64,000 bases of DNA from Rhodoplanes sp046000175 (GTDB lineage: Bacteria > Pseudomonadota > Alphaproteobacteria > Rhizobiales > Xanthobacteraceae). Below, in pieces: positions 49,553-58,505 of the stretch (within the stretch, counting starts at the first letter, position 1; each line of letters starts with the position of its first letter). Below the pieces are notes generated by a model. The model saw only the letters and a program-made list of their open reading frames with translations, ran no database searches and had not been told where the DNA came from. Made by a program: the position numbers and the translations under genes. The DNA is taken from the NCBI RefSeq assembly GCF_046000175.1, contig NZ_JBEOMB010000072.1, positions 6,937 to 70,936 of the forward strand, written 5' to 3'.

Positions 49553-51919
49553 TCACGGTCCGGTCGAAACGCTGGGTTCGGGAACGGGGACCGGCTTGCC
49601 GCCGGCCGTGACGATCGGAGGAACGGGGCCCTTGCCGCCCCGCATCGACGGCGAGGTCAGCGCCTCGCGCCGCTCGCGCTTGAGCCGCACCTGGATCATG
49701 TGCGGGCAGCGCTTGTCGTCGAAGTAGAGCTCCTGGCAGTGCATGCAGTAGATGCACTCGTTGACGTTGATGTGCCCTTCCGGATGGATCGACTGCACCG
49801 GGCATTCGACCGCGCAGCGCTGGCAGGGCGTGCCGCATTCCGGCCAGCGCCGCAGCCACTCGAAGGTGCGCAGGCGGCCGGGAATCGCGAGCGCGGCGCC
49901 CAGCGGGCACAGGTAGCGGCAGAAGAAGCGCTCGATGAACAGACCGGCGACCAGCAGGGTCGCGGCGTAGAGCACGAACGGCCACTCGCGCGCGAACTTC
50001 AGCACGATCGCGGTCTTGAACGGCTCGACCTCGGCCATCTGCTCGGCGAACGCGACCGAGTACAGCGACAGTCCGAACAGGCCGAGGAAGATCATGTACT
50101 TGATCGGCCACAGCCGCTCGTGCAGGCCCCAGGGCACGCGGATCTGCGGCACCTTCAGGGCCTTCGCGATCGTGTTGGTGAGCTCCTGCAGGGCGCCGAA
50201 CGGGCACAGCCAGCCGCAGAACGGCCCGCGGCCCCAGAACAGCAGCGCCGCCGCCACGGCCGTCCACAGGATGAAGATCAGCGGCGCGGTCAGGAAGTAG
50301 TCCCACGAGAAGCCGGTGATCAGCGAGTTGACGAAGGTGAGGATGTTGACGACCGAGAGCTGGGCGTTGGCGTACCAGCCGAGCCACACCAGCACGAAGG
50401 CGAGGTAGGCGCGCCGCACCCAGGTGTAGAGGGCAGGGCGCCGCACCAGCACGTTCTGGAAGAAGAAGATCCCGGTGAGGAGCAGGATCGCCGCGCTAGC
50501 GATGGCGATCGACGGCACGTCGCGCCGCCACATCGTCTTCCACAGCGGCTCGTCCTGCACGTCGAGCCCGTCCGCCGGCGGTGCCGTCGCCGGGCCGGCG
50601 GCCGGCGGGCTCGCGACTGGTGGGCTCGCGACAGGCGGCGCCGCGGCGACCGTGGGGGCCGCCTGCTCGCGCCGGACATAGGTCTCGGGCAACGTGTAGC
50701 CGAGCTCGAAGGTGAGGAACGCCTTGTCGCGTGCGCCTATCGCACGCTGCACCATCAGCTCGAGCTGCCACGGCTCGGTCGGATCGAGGGCGAAGTCGTC
50801 CGGCATCACGAACAGGCCGATCTCGGGGAAGTCCGGCGCGCCCGCCGCCTCCAGGGCGCCGAGCCGCTCGTGATTGCGGTCGCGGAAGCGGGTGCCGGCG
50901 CCGTCCTGCAGGATCTGGATGCGGTCGAACACGCCGCCCCGCACATAGCCCGAGCCCTTGAACGAGTAGAGCCCGCGGCCCGCCACCACGATCGCCTGCT
51001 GTCCCGGCTTCAGCCGCTCCGTCAGCCGCGCCCAGCCGGTCTCGCCGAGCAGGCTCGCGCCGATGGTCGGCACGCTCACCAGTGCCGCGTAGAGGTCGAT
51101 GAAGGTCTCGTCGGGATCGCCCGGCTCCGGCCGCGCCGCGGCCGCGGCGTTGCCGGACTTGTCGAACGCGGCGTTGACGTCGCCGATCGAGAGATGCAGG
51201 CGGCGGACCGAGCCGTCGCCGAGCAGGCTCTCCCAGTCGCGGATGTCCCGCTTGTCGAGGTCGACCGTCTTGGTCACGGCCGGCACCGCGGCGGCGGGCG
51301 CCGTCGCGCCGCCGACAGTGAGGCGGCCGCTGCGCACCAGCCGGACGGCCGAGCGCACCACGCTGTCGGCCATCACCAGCACCGTGACGGTGGCGCCGGA
51401 GACGATGTCGGGCTGCGGTGGCCGCTCGGCCCCGGAGACGATCGAGCCGATGCGGGTGCCGATCAGGGTGTTGACCGCGTCGACGACCTTCTTCTCGGGA
51501 ACCCCGACCAGGACGATCGGCTCCTTGTGGTCGACCAGCTTCAGCCCGCGGACCACGGCGTCTGGATCGATGCCGACCAGCATGTGGATCGGCTTGCCCG
51601 AATAGCCGATGGCGGCCGTCACGTCGGTGTTGAGATAGACGAAGCCGCGCAGCCGATCGCCGGCGTAGACGGGGGCGAGCGGCGGTTCGCCCTGTGGCGG
51701 CCCGAACCGGTCGGCACCAGCGAAGAACTCCTGCGGCGTCGCCTTGGCGAGATGCTCGGCGAGGTGCGACGTCGGCTGCGCCATCGCGGGCGCCGCCGCG
51801 ACCAGCAGCAGCCAGACCATCACGATCCGGGTCGCCGCGGCCGTGACGCCGTGACGAAGAACGGCACGCAGGCCGAACTTCGAGGTCGACAAGAATCGGC
51901 CGCGGCCGGATCGTGACAT
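49553..51919 (-). CDS. nosR: Nitrous oxide reduction regulator/electron donor NosR
   Basis: A 788-residue membrane flavoprotein needed for nos expression and electron supply to NosZ. It has a signal peptide and a periplasmic FMN-binding domain with the flavin attachment Thr in DIVSGATVTVLVM. A long variable periplasmic part then ends in a Pro/Ala-rich stretch (residues 465-495), followed by about five membrane spans. The polyferredoxin-type motifs are GPFCGWLCPFGAL and FFCRYLCPLGA, and a C-terminal ferredoxin domain has CGTPCQRCAVECP and CIYCMHCQELYFDDKRCP. ATG 51919 is chosen. I see no clear FNR-type box in the 437 bases upstream. Confidence 0.95.
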   Translation of the reverse strand: MSRSGRGRFLSTSKFGLRAVLRHGVTAAATRIVMVWLLLVAAAPAMAQPTSHLAEHLAKATPQEFFAGADRFGPPQGEPPLAPVYAGDRLRGFVYLNTDVTAAIGYSGKPIHMLVGIDPDAVVRGLKLVDHKEPIVLVGVPEKKVVDAVNTLIGTRIGSIVSGAERPPQPDIVSGATVTVLVMADSVVRSAVRLVRSGRLTVGGATAPAAAVPAVTKTVDLDKRDIRDWESLLGDGSVRRLHLSIGDVNAAFDKSGNAAAAARPEPGDPDETFIDLYAALVSVPTIGASLLGETGWARLTERLKPGQQAIVVAGRGLYSFKGSGYVRGGVFDRIQILQDGAGTRFRDRNHERLGALEAAGAPDFPEIGLFVMPDDFALDPTEPWQLELMVQRAIGARDKAFLTFELGYTLPETYVRREQAAPTVAAAPPVASPPVASPPAAGPATAPPADGLDVQDEPLWKTMWRRDVPSIAIASAAILLLTGIFFFQNVLVRRPALYTWVRRAYLAFVLVWLGWYANAQLSVVNILTFVNSLITGFSWDYFLTAPLIFILWTAVAAALLFWGRGPFCGWLCPFGALQELTNTIAKALKVPQIRVPWGLHERLWPIKYMIFLGLFGLSLYSVAFAEQMAEVEPFKTAIVLKFAREWPFVLYAATLLVAGLFIERFFCRYLCPLGAALAIPGRLRTFEWLRRWPECGTPCQRCAVECPVQSIHPEGHINVNECIYCMHCQELYFDDKRCPHMIQVRLKRERREALTSPSMRGGKGPVPPIVTAGGKPVPVPEPSVSTGP

Positions 51920-52356
51920 ACGAACCCGCTCTCTAAATCCAGGAGATGTCGGAGTGCGCGACCATTCCGACGTCGCTGTCGAAACGGCCCTGTCCACGTT
52001 CGGCGCCGCGCTGCGCCTCGTCGCCGACTTGAAACGCCGCGGATCGCACTGTCAACCGTGCGGCCCCGCGGAGGAGTTCGACCTCGGTGCGCTGTCGGCA
52101 ATTCTGTACCTCGTCACTTGCGTCCTCGCTCATTTGTGACTCGGGCGATTGCAGGCATGCCGGATCGCCCGAGGCGTCGCACACGGTATGAAGATGCTCC
52201 GACGAGGAGATCGATCGCCGATATCGTGGCTGCAGGGTGCGAGGGCTTCGTTGTGCGATCGCAAACAAGACCGCGGACCGACGGGCGGCGACCGTAGCGA
52301 TCGACGCGCCGGCTCGTTAACGTGTCGTCGCAGCCCCCGTGTCGAGGAGCCCCACC
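51920..52356. other. Divergent control region between nosR and a ferritin-like gene
   Basis: 437 bases. Short open frames occur on both strands but none looks like a protein family member. It must hold the nos promoter (minus strand) and the promoter of the ferritin-like gene. No TTGAT-N4-ATCAA site was found on reading. Confidence 0.4.
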
Positions 52357-53244
52357 ATGTCCCGTCCGCAGGCTGTCCCCCCGCCGGCTCCGGTCCGCAC
52401 GATGGCCGATCTGTTCGCCGTCGCGCACGCCATGGAGGCCGACGCCGTCGCCTACTACACGCGTGTCGCCGCCGACCTCCGGGCGCAGGGCTCCGACACG
52501 CTCGCGCGGCTGTTCGAGCGGCTGGCGACGATCGAGTCCGGCCATGTCGATCTGATCACGACGTGGAGCGCCGAGGCGGGCGGCACGCCGCCGGCGCAGA
52601 CGCCGCTGCCCTGGCCGGTGCCGGGGATGTTCGACGCGCCGGCCGAGGAGGTCGGGCAGTCGCGCCTGATGACGCCGTATCGGGCGCTCGCCGCGGCGGT
52701 GCGCCAGGAGGAGCGCTCCTTCGCGTTCTGGACCTATGTGGCGGCGACGGCGCCTCGCGACGACGTGCGGGCCGCCGCGGAGCGCATGGCGCACGAGGAG
52801 CTCGATCACGTCGCGCTGTTGCGGCGCGAGCGTCGCACCGCGTTCCATCGGGCGCGCGGCCCGGGGCCCGCGTCTCTGCGGACGCTGCGGGTGGGGGATC
52901 TCGCGGCGCGCGAGCGGACACTGGCCGACCTGCTCGACGCGGCCGACGCCGGCGACCGACGCCTCGGCGCGCTCGCAGCGGAAGCCCGCGCCAACGCCGC
53001 GCGGCTCGATCGGGCAGGGGAGACGGAGCTGCAGCTGGCCCTCGAGGGCGAGGCGGACGCGCGGGACCCGGTCGCCGCGGCCGAGGTCCTGGTCGAGGCC
53101 TATCTGACGACCGCCGATCTCGCCGCGGACGCCGCGCTCGTCGCCACCGCCCAGAGCCTCGCCGCGACCGCGATCACGCGGCTGGCCGCGTTGCGGGCGG
53201 CCACGCCGCCGGGCACCCGCGACGGTCCCGCGGCGGACGGCTGA
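52357..53244 (+). CDS. Ferritin-like (rubrerythrin-type) protein
   Basis: A 295-residue protein whose first half is a four-helix ferritin-like domain. The carboxylate/histidine motifs are MADLFAVAHAMEADAVAYY, ERLATIESGHVDLI, AVRQEERSFAFWTYVAA and MAHEELDHVALLRRERR, matching the E, ExxH, E, ExxH diiron ligands. The C-terminal half is Ala/Arg-rich and helical and of unknown role. GAGGAG precedes ATG 52357. Its position divergent from nosR suggests a redox-stress or metal-handling role in denitrifying conditions, which is inference. Confidence 0.75.
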   Translation: MSRPQAVPPPAPVRTMADLFAVAHAMEADAVAYYTRVAADLRAQGSDTLARLFERLATIESGHVDLITTWSAEAGGTPPAQTPLPWPVPGMFDAPAEEVGQSRLMTPYRALAAAVRQEERSFAFWTYVAATAPRDDVRAAAERMAHEELDHVALLRRERRTAFHRARGPGPASLRTLRVGDLAARERTLADLLDAADAGDRRLGALAAEARANAARLDRAGETELQLALEGEADARDPVAAAEVLVEAYLTTADLAADAALVATAQSLAATAITRLAALRAATPPGTRDGPAADG

Positions 53245-53553
53245 TCGCAGCCGCTGACGGCGACTCTCGAGTCGGAACCCGACGTTCTCCGCAACGGCGA
53301 GAGCCGCGGCGATGTCCGTCACCAGGGCGCGGCTCCACACGGCGTCGACGTCGGCGAACCGCCGAATGAAAACGAGGCGGGCCGAAAGACCCGAGCCCGA
53401 ACGCGCCAGCGAACCGCGACGACATCGACGATGACGGGCGACGGGGCGTCGCGCCCGCGGCGGCGGTGCGGTGCCGCCCGGTCCCGCCGCATTTTCACCT
53501 CGCCGAAACCATTGCTTCATAACCTCCCGAAAATCCTGTGGGGGGAGAGACCT
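53245..53553. other. Intergenic region without recognisable genes
   Basis: About 310 GC-rich bases. Open frames here give only Arg-rich products. A GGGGGAGAG ribosome site at its end belongs to the next gene. Confidence 0.4.
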
Positions 53554-53973
53554 ATGGCTCGAAATTCGCGGGCTCGCCGCGTGTCGATCGCCGCCACGCC
53601 GGCGGCGCGCCTCGGAACCGCCGCGATCGTGGCGGCGCTGGCTGCGGCCGTCGTCGCGCCCGCGGCGCAGGCCGCCGGTGCGATCGCCATCGGCGCCTGC
53701 GGGCATTTCGGCTACGCCTACGACCTGAAGACCTTCGCCGAGGCGGAAGCCGCCGCGTTGAAACGCTGCGGGCGCCGTGACTGCCGCGTCGTCGCGACGG
53801 TGCGGCGCGGCTGCGTCGCCTTCGCGGTCGACGCCAAGAACCTGTGCGGCCCGCACGGCTACGCAGTGGCGCCGCGGCTGGCCCGCGCCCAGAACAACGC
53901 GCTCCAGCAATGCTACGGCCACACCGGCAAGACCTGCGTCATTCGTGCCTTCGCCTGCGACGCGCGCCACTGA
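53554..53973 (+). CDS. DUF4189 domain-containing exported protein
   Basis: A 139-residue protein with a long basic N-region and signal peptide (ending near AAQAAG, about residue 42). The mature DUF4189-like domain has the usual duplicated pattern: GAIAIGACGHFGYAYDLKTFAEAEAAALKRCGRRDCRVVATVRRGCVAFAVD in outline, then the second half ending NNALQQCYGHTGKTCVIRAFACDARH. Seven cysteines imply disulfides. Function unknown. GGGGGAGAG lies 7 bases before ATG 53554. Confidence 0.78.
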   Translation: MARNSRARRVSIAATPAARLGTAAIVAALAAAVVAPAAQAAGAIAIGACGHFGYAYDLKTFAEAEAAALKRCGRRDCRVVATVRRGCVAFAVDAKNLCGPHGYAVAPRLARAQNNALQQCYGHTGKTCVIRAFACDARH

Positions 53974-54017
53974 ACGAACTGATCACGTCCCAATGGGCTA
54001 GCCACGGAGCTGGCCCA

Positions 54018-54104
54018 ATCTCCGCTCATGTCCGCGAAGGCGGGCATCCAGAAGCGACTCGTCGTGCCGCCCCTGGGTCCCCGCCTTCGCGGGGACGAAC
54101 GGAG
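54018..54104. repeat. Interspersed palindromic repeat, family C copy 2
   Basis: CTCATGTCCGCGAAGGCGGGCATCCAG followed by CCCTGGGTCCCCGCCTTCGCGGGGACGAA in outline, matching the copy at 42217-42299 in order and orientation. Confidence 0.82.
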
Positions 54105-54238
54105 TTCGCGGTCGGTCTCCACCCGGACCCGTTCTAGCCCGATACGGTGCGGCTTCGTCCTGTAGTGAGACTATCGCGATGCGATGGGTGGCGTGTGCGT
54201 CGCCCCGACTTTCACGACGTCGAAAAGTGCTTCGTTAA

Positions 54239-54252
54239 TTGATTCAAATCAT
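54239..54252 (+). promoter_or_regulatory. FNR/CRP-family-like box
   Basis: TTGAT-TCAA-ATCAT matches the FNR-type consensus TTGAT-N4-ATCAA at 9 of 10 positions. It lies in an AT-rich patch 97 bases upstream of the linear-amide hydrolase start, a reasonable activator position. Confidence 0.5.
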
Positions 54253-54348
54253 TTGCATCGCCGTCCGCGACAAAGCCTCGTTACGAGCACGGTGCCGTCG
54301 CGTATCCACCGGTCGTCGTTCCTTCCATTCTGCCCGAGAGGATTGCTC

Positions 54349-55473
54349 ATGGTGTCGCGAAATGCCCGTATCGCAGTTTCTGCGCTCGTCTCCGGTGCGC
54401 TGGTCGCCGCGCCGCTCGCGCCCGCGGTCGCCTGCACGTCGGTGCTGCTGCCGGCCAAGGACGGTGGGTTCGTGTACGGCCGCACGCTCGAGTTCGGCCT
54501 GTCGCTGAAGTCGCAGATCATCGTCGTGCCGCGCGGCCTCGCCGTCACGGGCACCGGTCCCGAGGGCGACGTCGGCAAGGGCGGCCTCGTCTGGACGACC
54601 AAGTATGCGGCGACCGGCGCCAACGCGCTCGGCCTTCCGATTCTGCTCGACGGCGTCAACGAGCGCGGCCTCGCCGGTGGCCTGTTCAACTTCCCCGGCT
54701 TCGCCGAGTTCCAGCCCGTGCCGCCCGGCAAGGGCGACCGCTCGATCGCCTCGTTCGAGCTCCTCAGCTACATTCTCACGAGCTTCGCCACCGTCGACGA
54801 GGTGAAGGCCGGGCTGCCGCAGATCATCGTGTCGGTCGTCAAGCTCGCGGCGTTCGGCAACATGGTTCCGCCCCTGCACGTCTCGGTGCACGATGCCACC
54901 GGCAAGAGCCTGGTGATCGAGTACACGCACGGCGGCAAGCTGAACCTGTACGACAACCCCACTCATGTGCTCACCAACGCGCCGGAGTTTCCGTTCCATC
55001 TGAGGAACCTCGCGCAGTACCAGTACGTCACCGCGGCCGTGCTGCCGCCCCTGAAGGTCGGCGGCACCACGCTCGCCGCGGCGAGCTCGGGCGTCGGCAT
55101 GAACGGGCTGCCGGGCGGGTTCCTCGCGACCGCGCGCTTCGTGCGCGCCTACTTCGCCCAGGCGAACGCGCCGCAGCTGCCGACCAGCGCCGAGACGGTC
55201 GGGCTCGCCTTCCACATCATGAACGGCTTCGACCTGCCGCCCGGCTCGATCGGCACCTCGGCGGCGGCGGGCGGCGAGGGCGGCGGCGTCGACGGCTTCG
55301 AGACGACCGAGTGGACCTCGGCGATCGACCTGAAGAACCTGCGCTACCACATCCGCACCTACGAGAATCAGGACGTCCGCGTGGTCGACCTGAAGAAGGC
55401 CGCAGACGGCCTGAAGGCGATCAAGTTCATCCCGCTCGACCAGAAGCCGGTGGTGCGCGAGCTCGTGCCCTGA
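54349..55473 (+). CDS. Linear amide C-N hydrolase (choloylglycine hydrolase/penicillin V acylase family), exported
   Basis: A 374-residue Ntn-hydrolase. After a signal peptide (APLAPAVA) the mature protein would begin with the catalytic Cys29 (CTSVLLP). Family motifs follow: GRTLEFG with the conserved Arg, DGVNERGLAGGLFNFPGFA, VHDATGKSLVIEYT, DNPTHVLTNAPEF and the Asn/Arg-region ATARFVRA. Members cleave amide bonds of bile salts, penicillin V or N-acyl homoserine lactones; the substrate here cannot be told from sequence. GAGAGGA precedes ATG 54349. An FNR-like box lies upstream. Confidence 0.88.
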   Translation: MVSRNARIAVSALVSGALVAAPLAPAVACTSVLLPAKDGGFVYGRTLEFGLSLKSQIIVVPRGLAVTGTGPEGDVGKGGLVWTTKYAATGANALGLPILLDGVNERGLAGGLFNFPGFAEFQPVPPGKGDRSIASFELLSYILTSFATVDEVKAGLPQIIVSVVKLAAFGNMVPPLHVSVHDATGKSLVIEYTHGGKLNLYDNPTHVLTNAPEFPFHLRNLAQYQYVTAAVLPPLKVGGTTLAAASSGVGMNGLPGGFLATARFVRAYFAQANAPQLPTSAETVGLAFHIMNGFDLPPGSIGTSAAAGGEGGGVDGFETTEWTSAIDLKNLRYHIRTYENQDVRVVDLKKAADGLKAIKFIPLDQKPVVRELVP

Positions 55474-55768
55474 CCGGTCCGACCGGCGGCCGCGCGGTCG
55501 ACCGGTCGCGCGGCCGCGGCGTCGCCGCGGGCCGCCGGTGCCGGCCGAGCGCGGGCGGTGGACAGGCCATCAAGACTCGGTGATGGCGAGACCGGCGCGG
55601 GCCGCGTCGCGGCTCGCCATCTCGTTCATCCGTCGACGAAAAGGGCCGCGCCGAGCGGTTCGCGTTGATGCAACCAAAGAGAGTATAAATCGGTAAAAGA
55701 CTCGTAAAAATTGCGTCTGCTGATAGCATGCGCGCGGGAGAAGAGGATAGATCCGACTGGAGCCCGCC
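55474..55768 (+). promoter_or_regulatory. Leader and AT-rich promoter region of the TIR gene
   Basis: About 295 bases. The first 190 are GC-rich without a gene. From 55660 to 55725 the sequence turns AT-rich (AGAGTATAAATCGGTAAAAG, CGTAAAAATTGCG), likely holding the promoter. I do not see a well-spaced -35/-10 pair. Confidence 0.4.
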
Positions 55769-57499
55769 ATGCCGAATCTGCGCGTGTTCATCAGCTACGC
55801 CACCGAGGACGAGGCGATCGCCGACGAGTTCTGCAAGCAGCTCAAGGAGGTGTTCGGCATCAACGGCATGCTTCACCTCACCTTCGCGCCGCAGTTCAGT
55901 CTGGGCATCGACTGGCGGCCGACGATCGAGGACGAGCTCGATAAGGCCGACATCCTGCTGGTGATCGCGACGGGCCAGTACAAGCCGAGTCATTCCTTCA
56001 CCGGCTTCGAGGTCGGCTTCTTCCGCAACTCGTGCCGATTGCGCCGCAAGATGACGGATTTCGACCAGCAAGACCGGCTGGTTCTCCCGGTCGCGATCTT
56101 CGCCGAGCTGCCGCAGCCGGTGGTCGAGATCCACGGCCTGAAGATCGACCCGATGGTCGTCGGCCGCGCCAACCTGAAGGATCGCGACCGTTTCGTCGCC
56201 GCCATGCGGGGCCAGAAGGTCAACTCGCTGGCGCGTGTGTTCACCCGCATCCGCGGCATCCTGCAGACCAAGAACGAGTTCAGCGACGTCGATCTCGACC
56301 AGCTCAACCGCGGGATCGAGGAGGGCGTGGGCGTCCTCTACGACACCATTTTCGCCCAGCTCCTGCGGCGCGAATCCGAGAAGACCTTCCCAGAGCGCCG
56401 GATCGTCTTCCGGCTGCCGCAGTCGTGCCGGGGGCCGCGCGGGTGCACCGACTGGCGCGACGCCACCATCCAGTTCTCGTTCGACGACCAGTTTTTCACG
56501 GCCTTCGGTTTCGGCGCGATCCCGCGCGGCGAGATCGGCTGGCCGGCCTTCCTCGACAAGTTCACCGACGAGCAGGTCCGGGCGTCGTGGCGCGAGGCGA
56601 TCACGACGCTGGTCCGTGACGCGCTGAACAACGAGCTGACCGAGAATCGGCAGCTCATCACCTTGCCGGACCGCAGCCGAGCGTTCGGGATGTTCGTCGC
56701 GCGCGGCATCCAGTATCTCAGCGGGCTCGACGAGTTCGAGATCCATCTGGTCGAGATCGGCTCCGGCCGGCACGGCAACTACGAGATGACCCGGCTGGTC
56801 GAGGCCCTGTCGATCGGCCTGCGCTACCGCTACATGTTCCTGGAGGGCCAGCGCAGCAGCTACTCGGTCGAGAAGTTCAAGGTGGCGATGCTGCCGACCT
56901 TCAAGAACCGCGTCTCGTGGATGGTGCGCGATCTCGACAAGCTCGTTTGGCAGAGCAAGACGGCCGGCCTCTACGAGGACGAGTTCCTGGCCCAGATCCA
57001 CGACTACATGCCGGACGGCGGGGACGACTTCGACACCAAGCTCGTGCTGTGGGATCGGGCCAAAGCGATGCTCGACGCCGCTGCCCGGGCCGTCCTCGAC
57101 GCCGCCACCGACGAGGCGCTCGCCCGCGAAAAGACGCAGTTCGTCGCCGTGCTGCGGGGGTTCTGCACACAGACCGCGGCGATGAACCGCGAGTTCATCG
57201 CCGCCGTCTTCGCGGTGCTCGGCGGCGTCGTCGCGGCCAGTGCCGACCGGTGGGGGTTCGCCGGCGGGGCGCAGCCCGGCGCCGCCGTGCCGGGCGTGAC
57301 GTTGTCGCGCGACCCGATGACGACGCGCAGCTTCGAGGCTCTCGACTCGGCCAGTGCCGACCTGTGGCACGACGACGACGCGAAGCCGTCCCGATCCCGG
57401 CACAAGACGCCCGCGCCCGACTGGGTGCCGCCGGTTCCGCCGGTGCCCCGCGGCACGCGCAATGGCGGCCTTCGGAACGGCCACCGCAAGCCGACGTGA
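55769..57499 (+). CDS. TIR domain-containing protein
   Basis: A 576-residue protein. Residues 1-140 form a Toll/interleukin-1 receptor domain: LRVFISYATEDEAIADEFCKQL (box 1), WRPTIEDELDKADILLVIATGQY, then SHSFTGFEVGFF, where E81 occupies the position of the catalytic glutamate of NADase-type TIR domains. Residues 150-480 are a long region I cannot assign, with some beta-strand-rich stretches, for example QFSFDDQFFTAFGFGAIPRG and a helical IEEGVGVLYDTIFAQLLRRE. The C-terminal 90 residues are Pro/Arg-rich and disordered. No signal peptide or membrane span is evident. Bacterial TIR proteins mostly act in antiphage defence or as effectors; a single large gene with no obvious partner is unusual. 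Confidence 0.82.
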   Translation: MPNLRVFISYATEDEAIADEFCKQLKEVFGINGMLHLTFAPQFSLGIDWRPTIEDELDKADILLVIATGQYKPSHSFTGFEVGFFRNSCRLRRKMTDFDQQDRLVLPVAIFAELPQPVVEIHGLKIDPMVVGRANLKDRDRFVAAMRGQKVNSLARVFTRIRGILQTKNEFSDVDLDQLNRGIEEGVGVLYDTIFAQLLRRESEKTFPERRIVFRLPQSCRGPRGCTDWRDATIQFSFDDQFFTAFGFGAIPRGEIGWPAFLDKFTDEQVRASWREAITTLVRDALNNELTENRQLITLPDRSRAFGMFVARGIQYLSGLDEFEIHLVEIGSGRHGNYEMTRLVEALSIGLRYRYMFLEGQRSSYSVEKFKVAMLPTFKNRVSWMVRDLDKLVWQSKTAGLYEDEFLAQIHDYMPDGGDDFDTKLVLWDRAKAMLDAAARAVLDAATDEALAREKTQFVAVLRGFCTQTAAMNREFIAAVFAVLGGVVAASADRWGFAGGAQPGAAVPGVTLSRDPMTTRSFEALDSASADLWHDDDAKPSRSRHKTPAPDWVPPVPPVPRGTRNGGLRNGHRKPT

Positions 57500-57551
57500 G
57501 GGGGCCGGCGGCACGCGGCCGTCCGTCGACGCCCCGCCGGCCTCGCCGCTC

Positions 57552-58049
57552 TCACCACCAGCGATGCGGCCAGTCGTAGCGCCGCACCGTGAGGTGCCAG
57601 CCCCAGGCGAAGAGGGCGAGCAGCACCGCGCCGGCCCCGACGGGTGCGACCAGATAGGTCCACGGCAGGCCGTTGGCGACCACCAGCAGCGGGTCGATGC
57701 CGGCGGGCGGGTGGAACGTGCGGGTGAGCTGCATCGCGACGATCGACAGGCCGACCGCGAGCGCGGCGGCCCACGGCCCCGGCCCGGTGATCGCCAGCAC
57801 CAGGAGACCGACCAGGGTCGACACCAGGTGGCCGCCGATCAGCGCGCGCGGCTGTGCGGGCTCGGCTTCGGGCGAGCCCATCACCAGCACGATCGAGGTG
57901 GCGAACGGCACCGCGAACAGCGGGAACGAGCCGAAGGCGGCGAACAGCTCCATCAAGGCGATCGCCACGCCGCCGCCGGCGGCGCCGGCCAGCATGGCGA
58001 GCAGGGTGCGCCTTTCGGGCTTGGAGACGGGGAGCGGGGGCAGGGGCAT
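57552..58049 (-). CDS. HPP family membrane protein
   Basis: A 165-residue inner-membrane protein with four to five spans and the family's signature FHPPAGIDPLL at about residue 115. Also present are the conserved GGGVAIALMELFAAFGSFPLFAVPFATSIVLVMGSP and PRALIGGHLVSTLVG segments. HPP proteins have been linked to nitrite transport in some phototrophs; the substrate here is unknown. ATG 58049 opens the family N-terminus; the frame upstream is not coding. Confidence 0.85.
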   Translation of the reverse strand: MPLPPLPVSKPERRTLLAMLAGAAGGGVAIALMELFAAFGSFPLFAVPFATSIVLVMGSPEAEPAQPRALIGGHLVSTLVGLLVLAITGPGPWAAALAVGLSIVAMQLTRTFHPPAGIDPLLVVANGLPWTYLVAPVGAGAVLLALFAWGWHLTVRRYDWPHRWW

Positions 58050-58505
58050 CGCGTCGGTCTCGGATCGTCGGTGCCGGAGCCGTAGCACGTTCCGTGCCGC
58101 GCGGACCCGCCGTCGGCCCCGACAGGGCCCGGGCATGCGCCGTCCGCAGGCTGCCCGCGGGAGGTGCCGGCGGGCTTCGTCGACCCGGCGCGATCGGTCC
58201 TTCGCCGCTCTTGACGGGGCGCCGCCGCTCGACCATGGTGCGCGCCCATGACCGGCCATTTCACCCATATCGGCATTTGCCGGGGGATTATTCGCTAGCG
58301 GCTCCCGCTGGCTACGGCCGTCTTGTCCTCTTCCCAAGACAAACAGACGCCGGGCCAGCGCGGGCCCGCGACGTGATTCGGTCGTGCTTCACGACGGGGT
58401 CGGCACGGGCGGGGGGCCGCCGGCCGGCACCGGATAGTCGCAGGACGATCGCGCGGGATGACCGCGCAGGCCAATGGCGCCGGGCGAGGGCGCAGGGGGA
58501 CAGGC
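58050..58505. other. Divergent intergenic region, HPP gene / cysS
   Basis: About 455 bases without a convincing gene. A perfect inverted repeat GTCTTG (58320-58325) / CAAGAC (58335-58340) lies about 165 bases upstream of cysS, possibly in its leader. Confidence 0.4.

Noticed and set aside
47568..49727. A 719-codon open frame antisense to nosZ
   Set aside because: Its product is Val/Arg/Asp-skewed with no family motif and lies exactly opposite a perfect nosZ. It is a GC-driven shadow.
49700..51916. A 738-codon open frame antisense to nosR
   Set aside because: Arg/Ala/Gly-rich composition and the position opposite the fully conserved NosR mark it as a shadow.
51954..52139. A 61-codon plus-strand frame in the nosR upstream region
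   Set aside because: No ribosome binding site or family resemblance, and it spans the presumed nos promoter.
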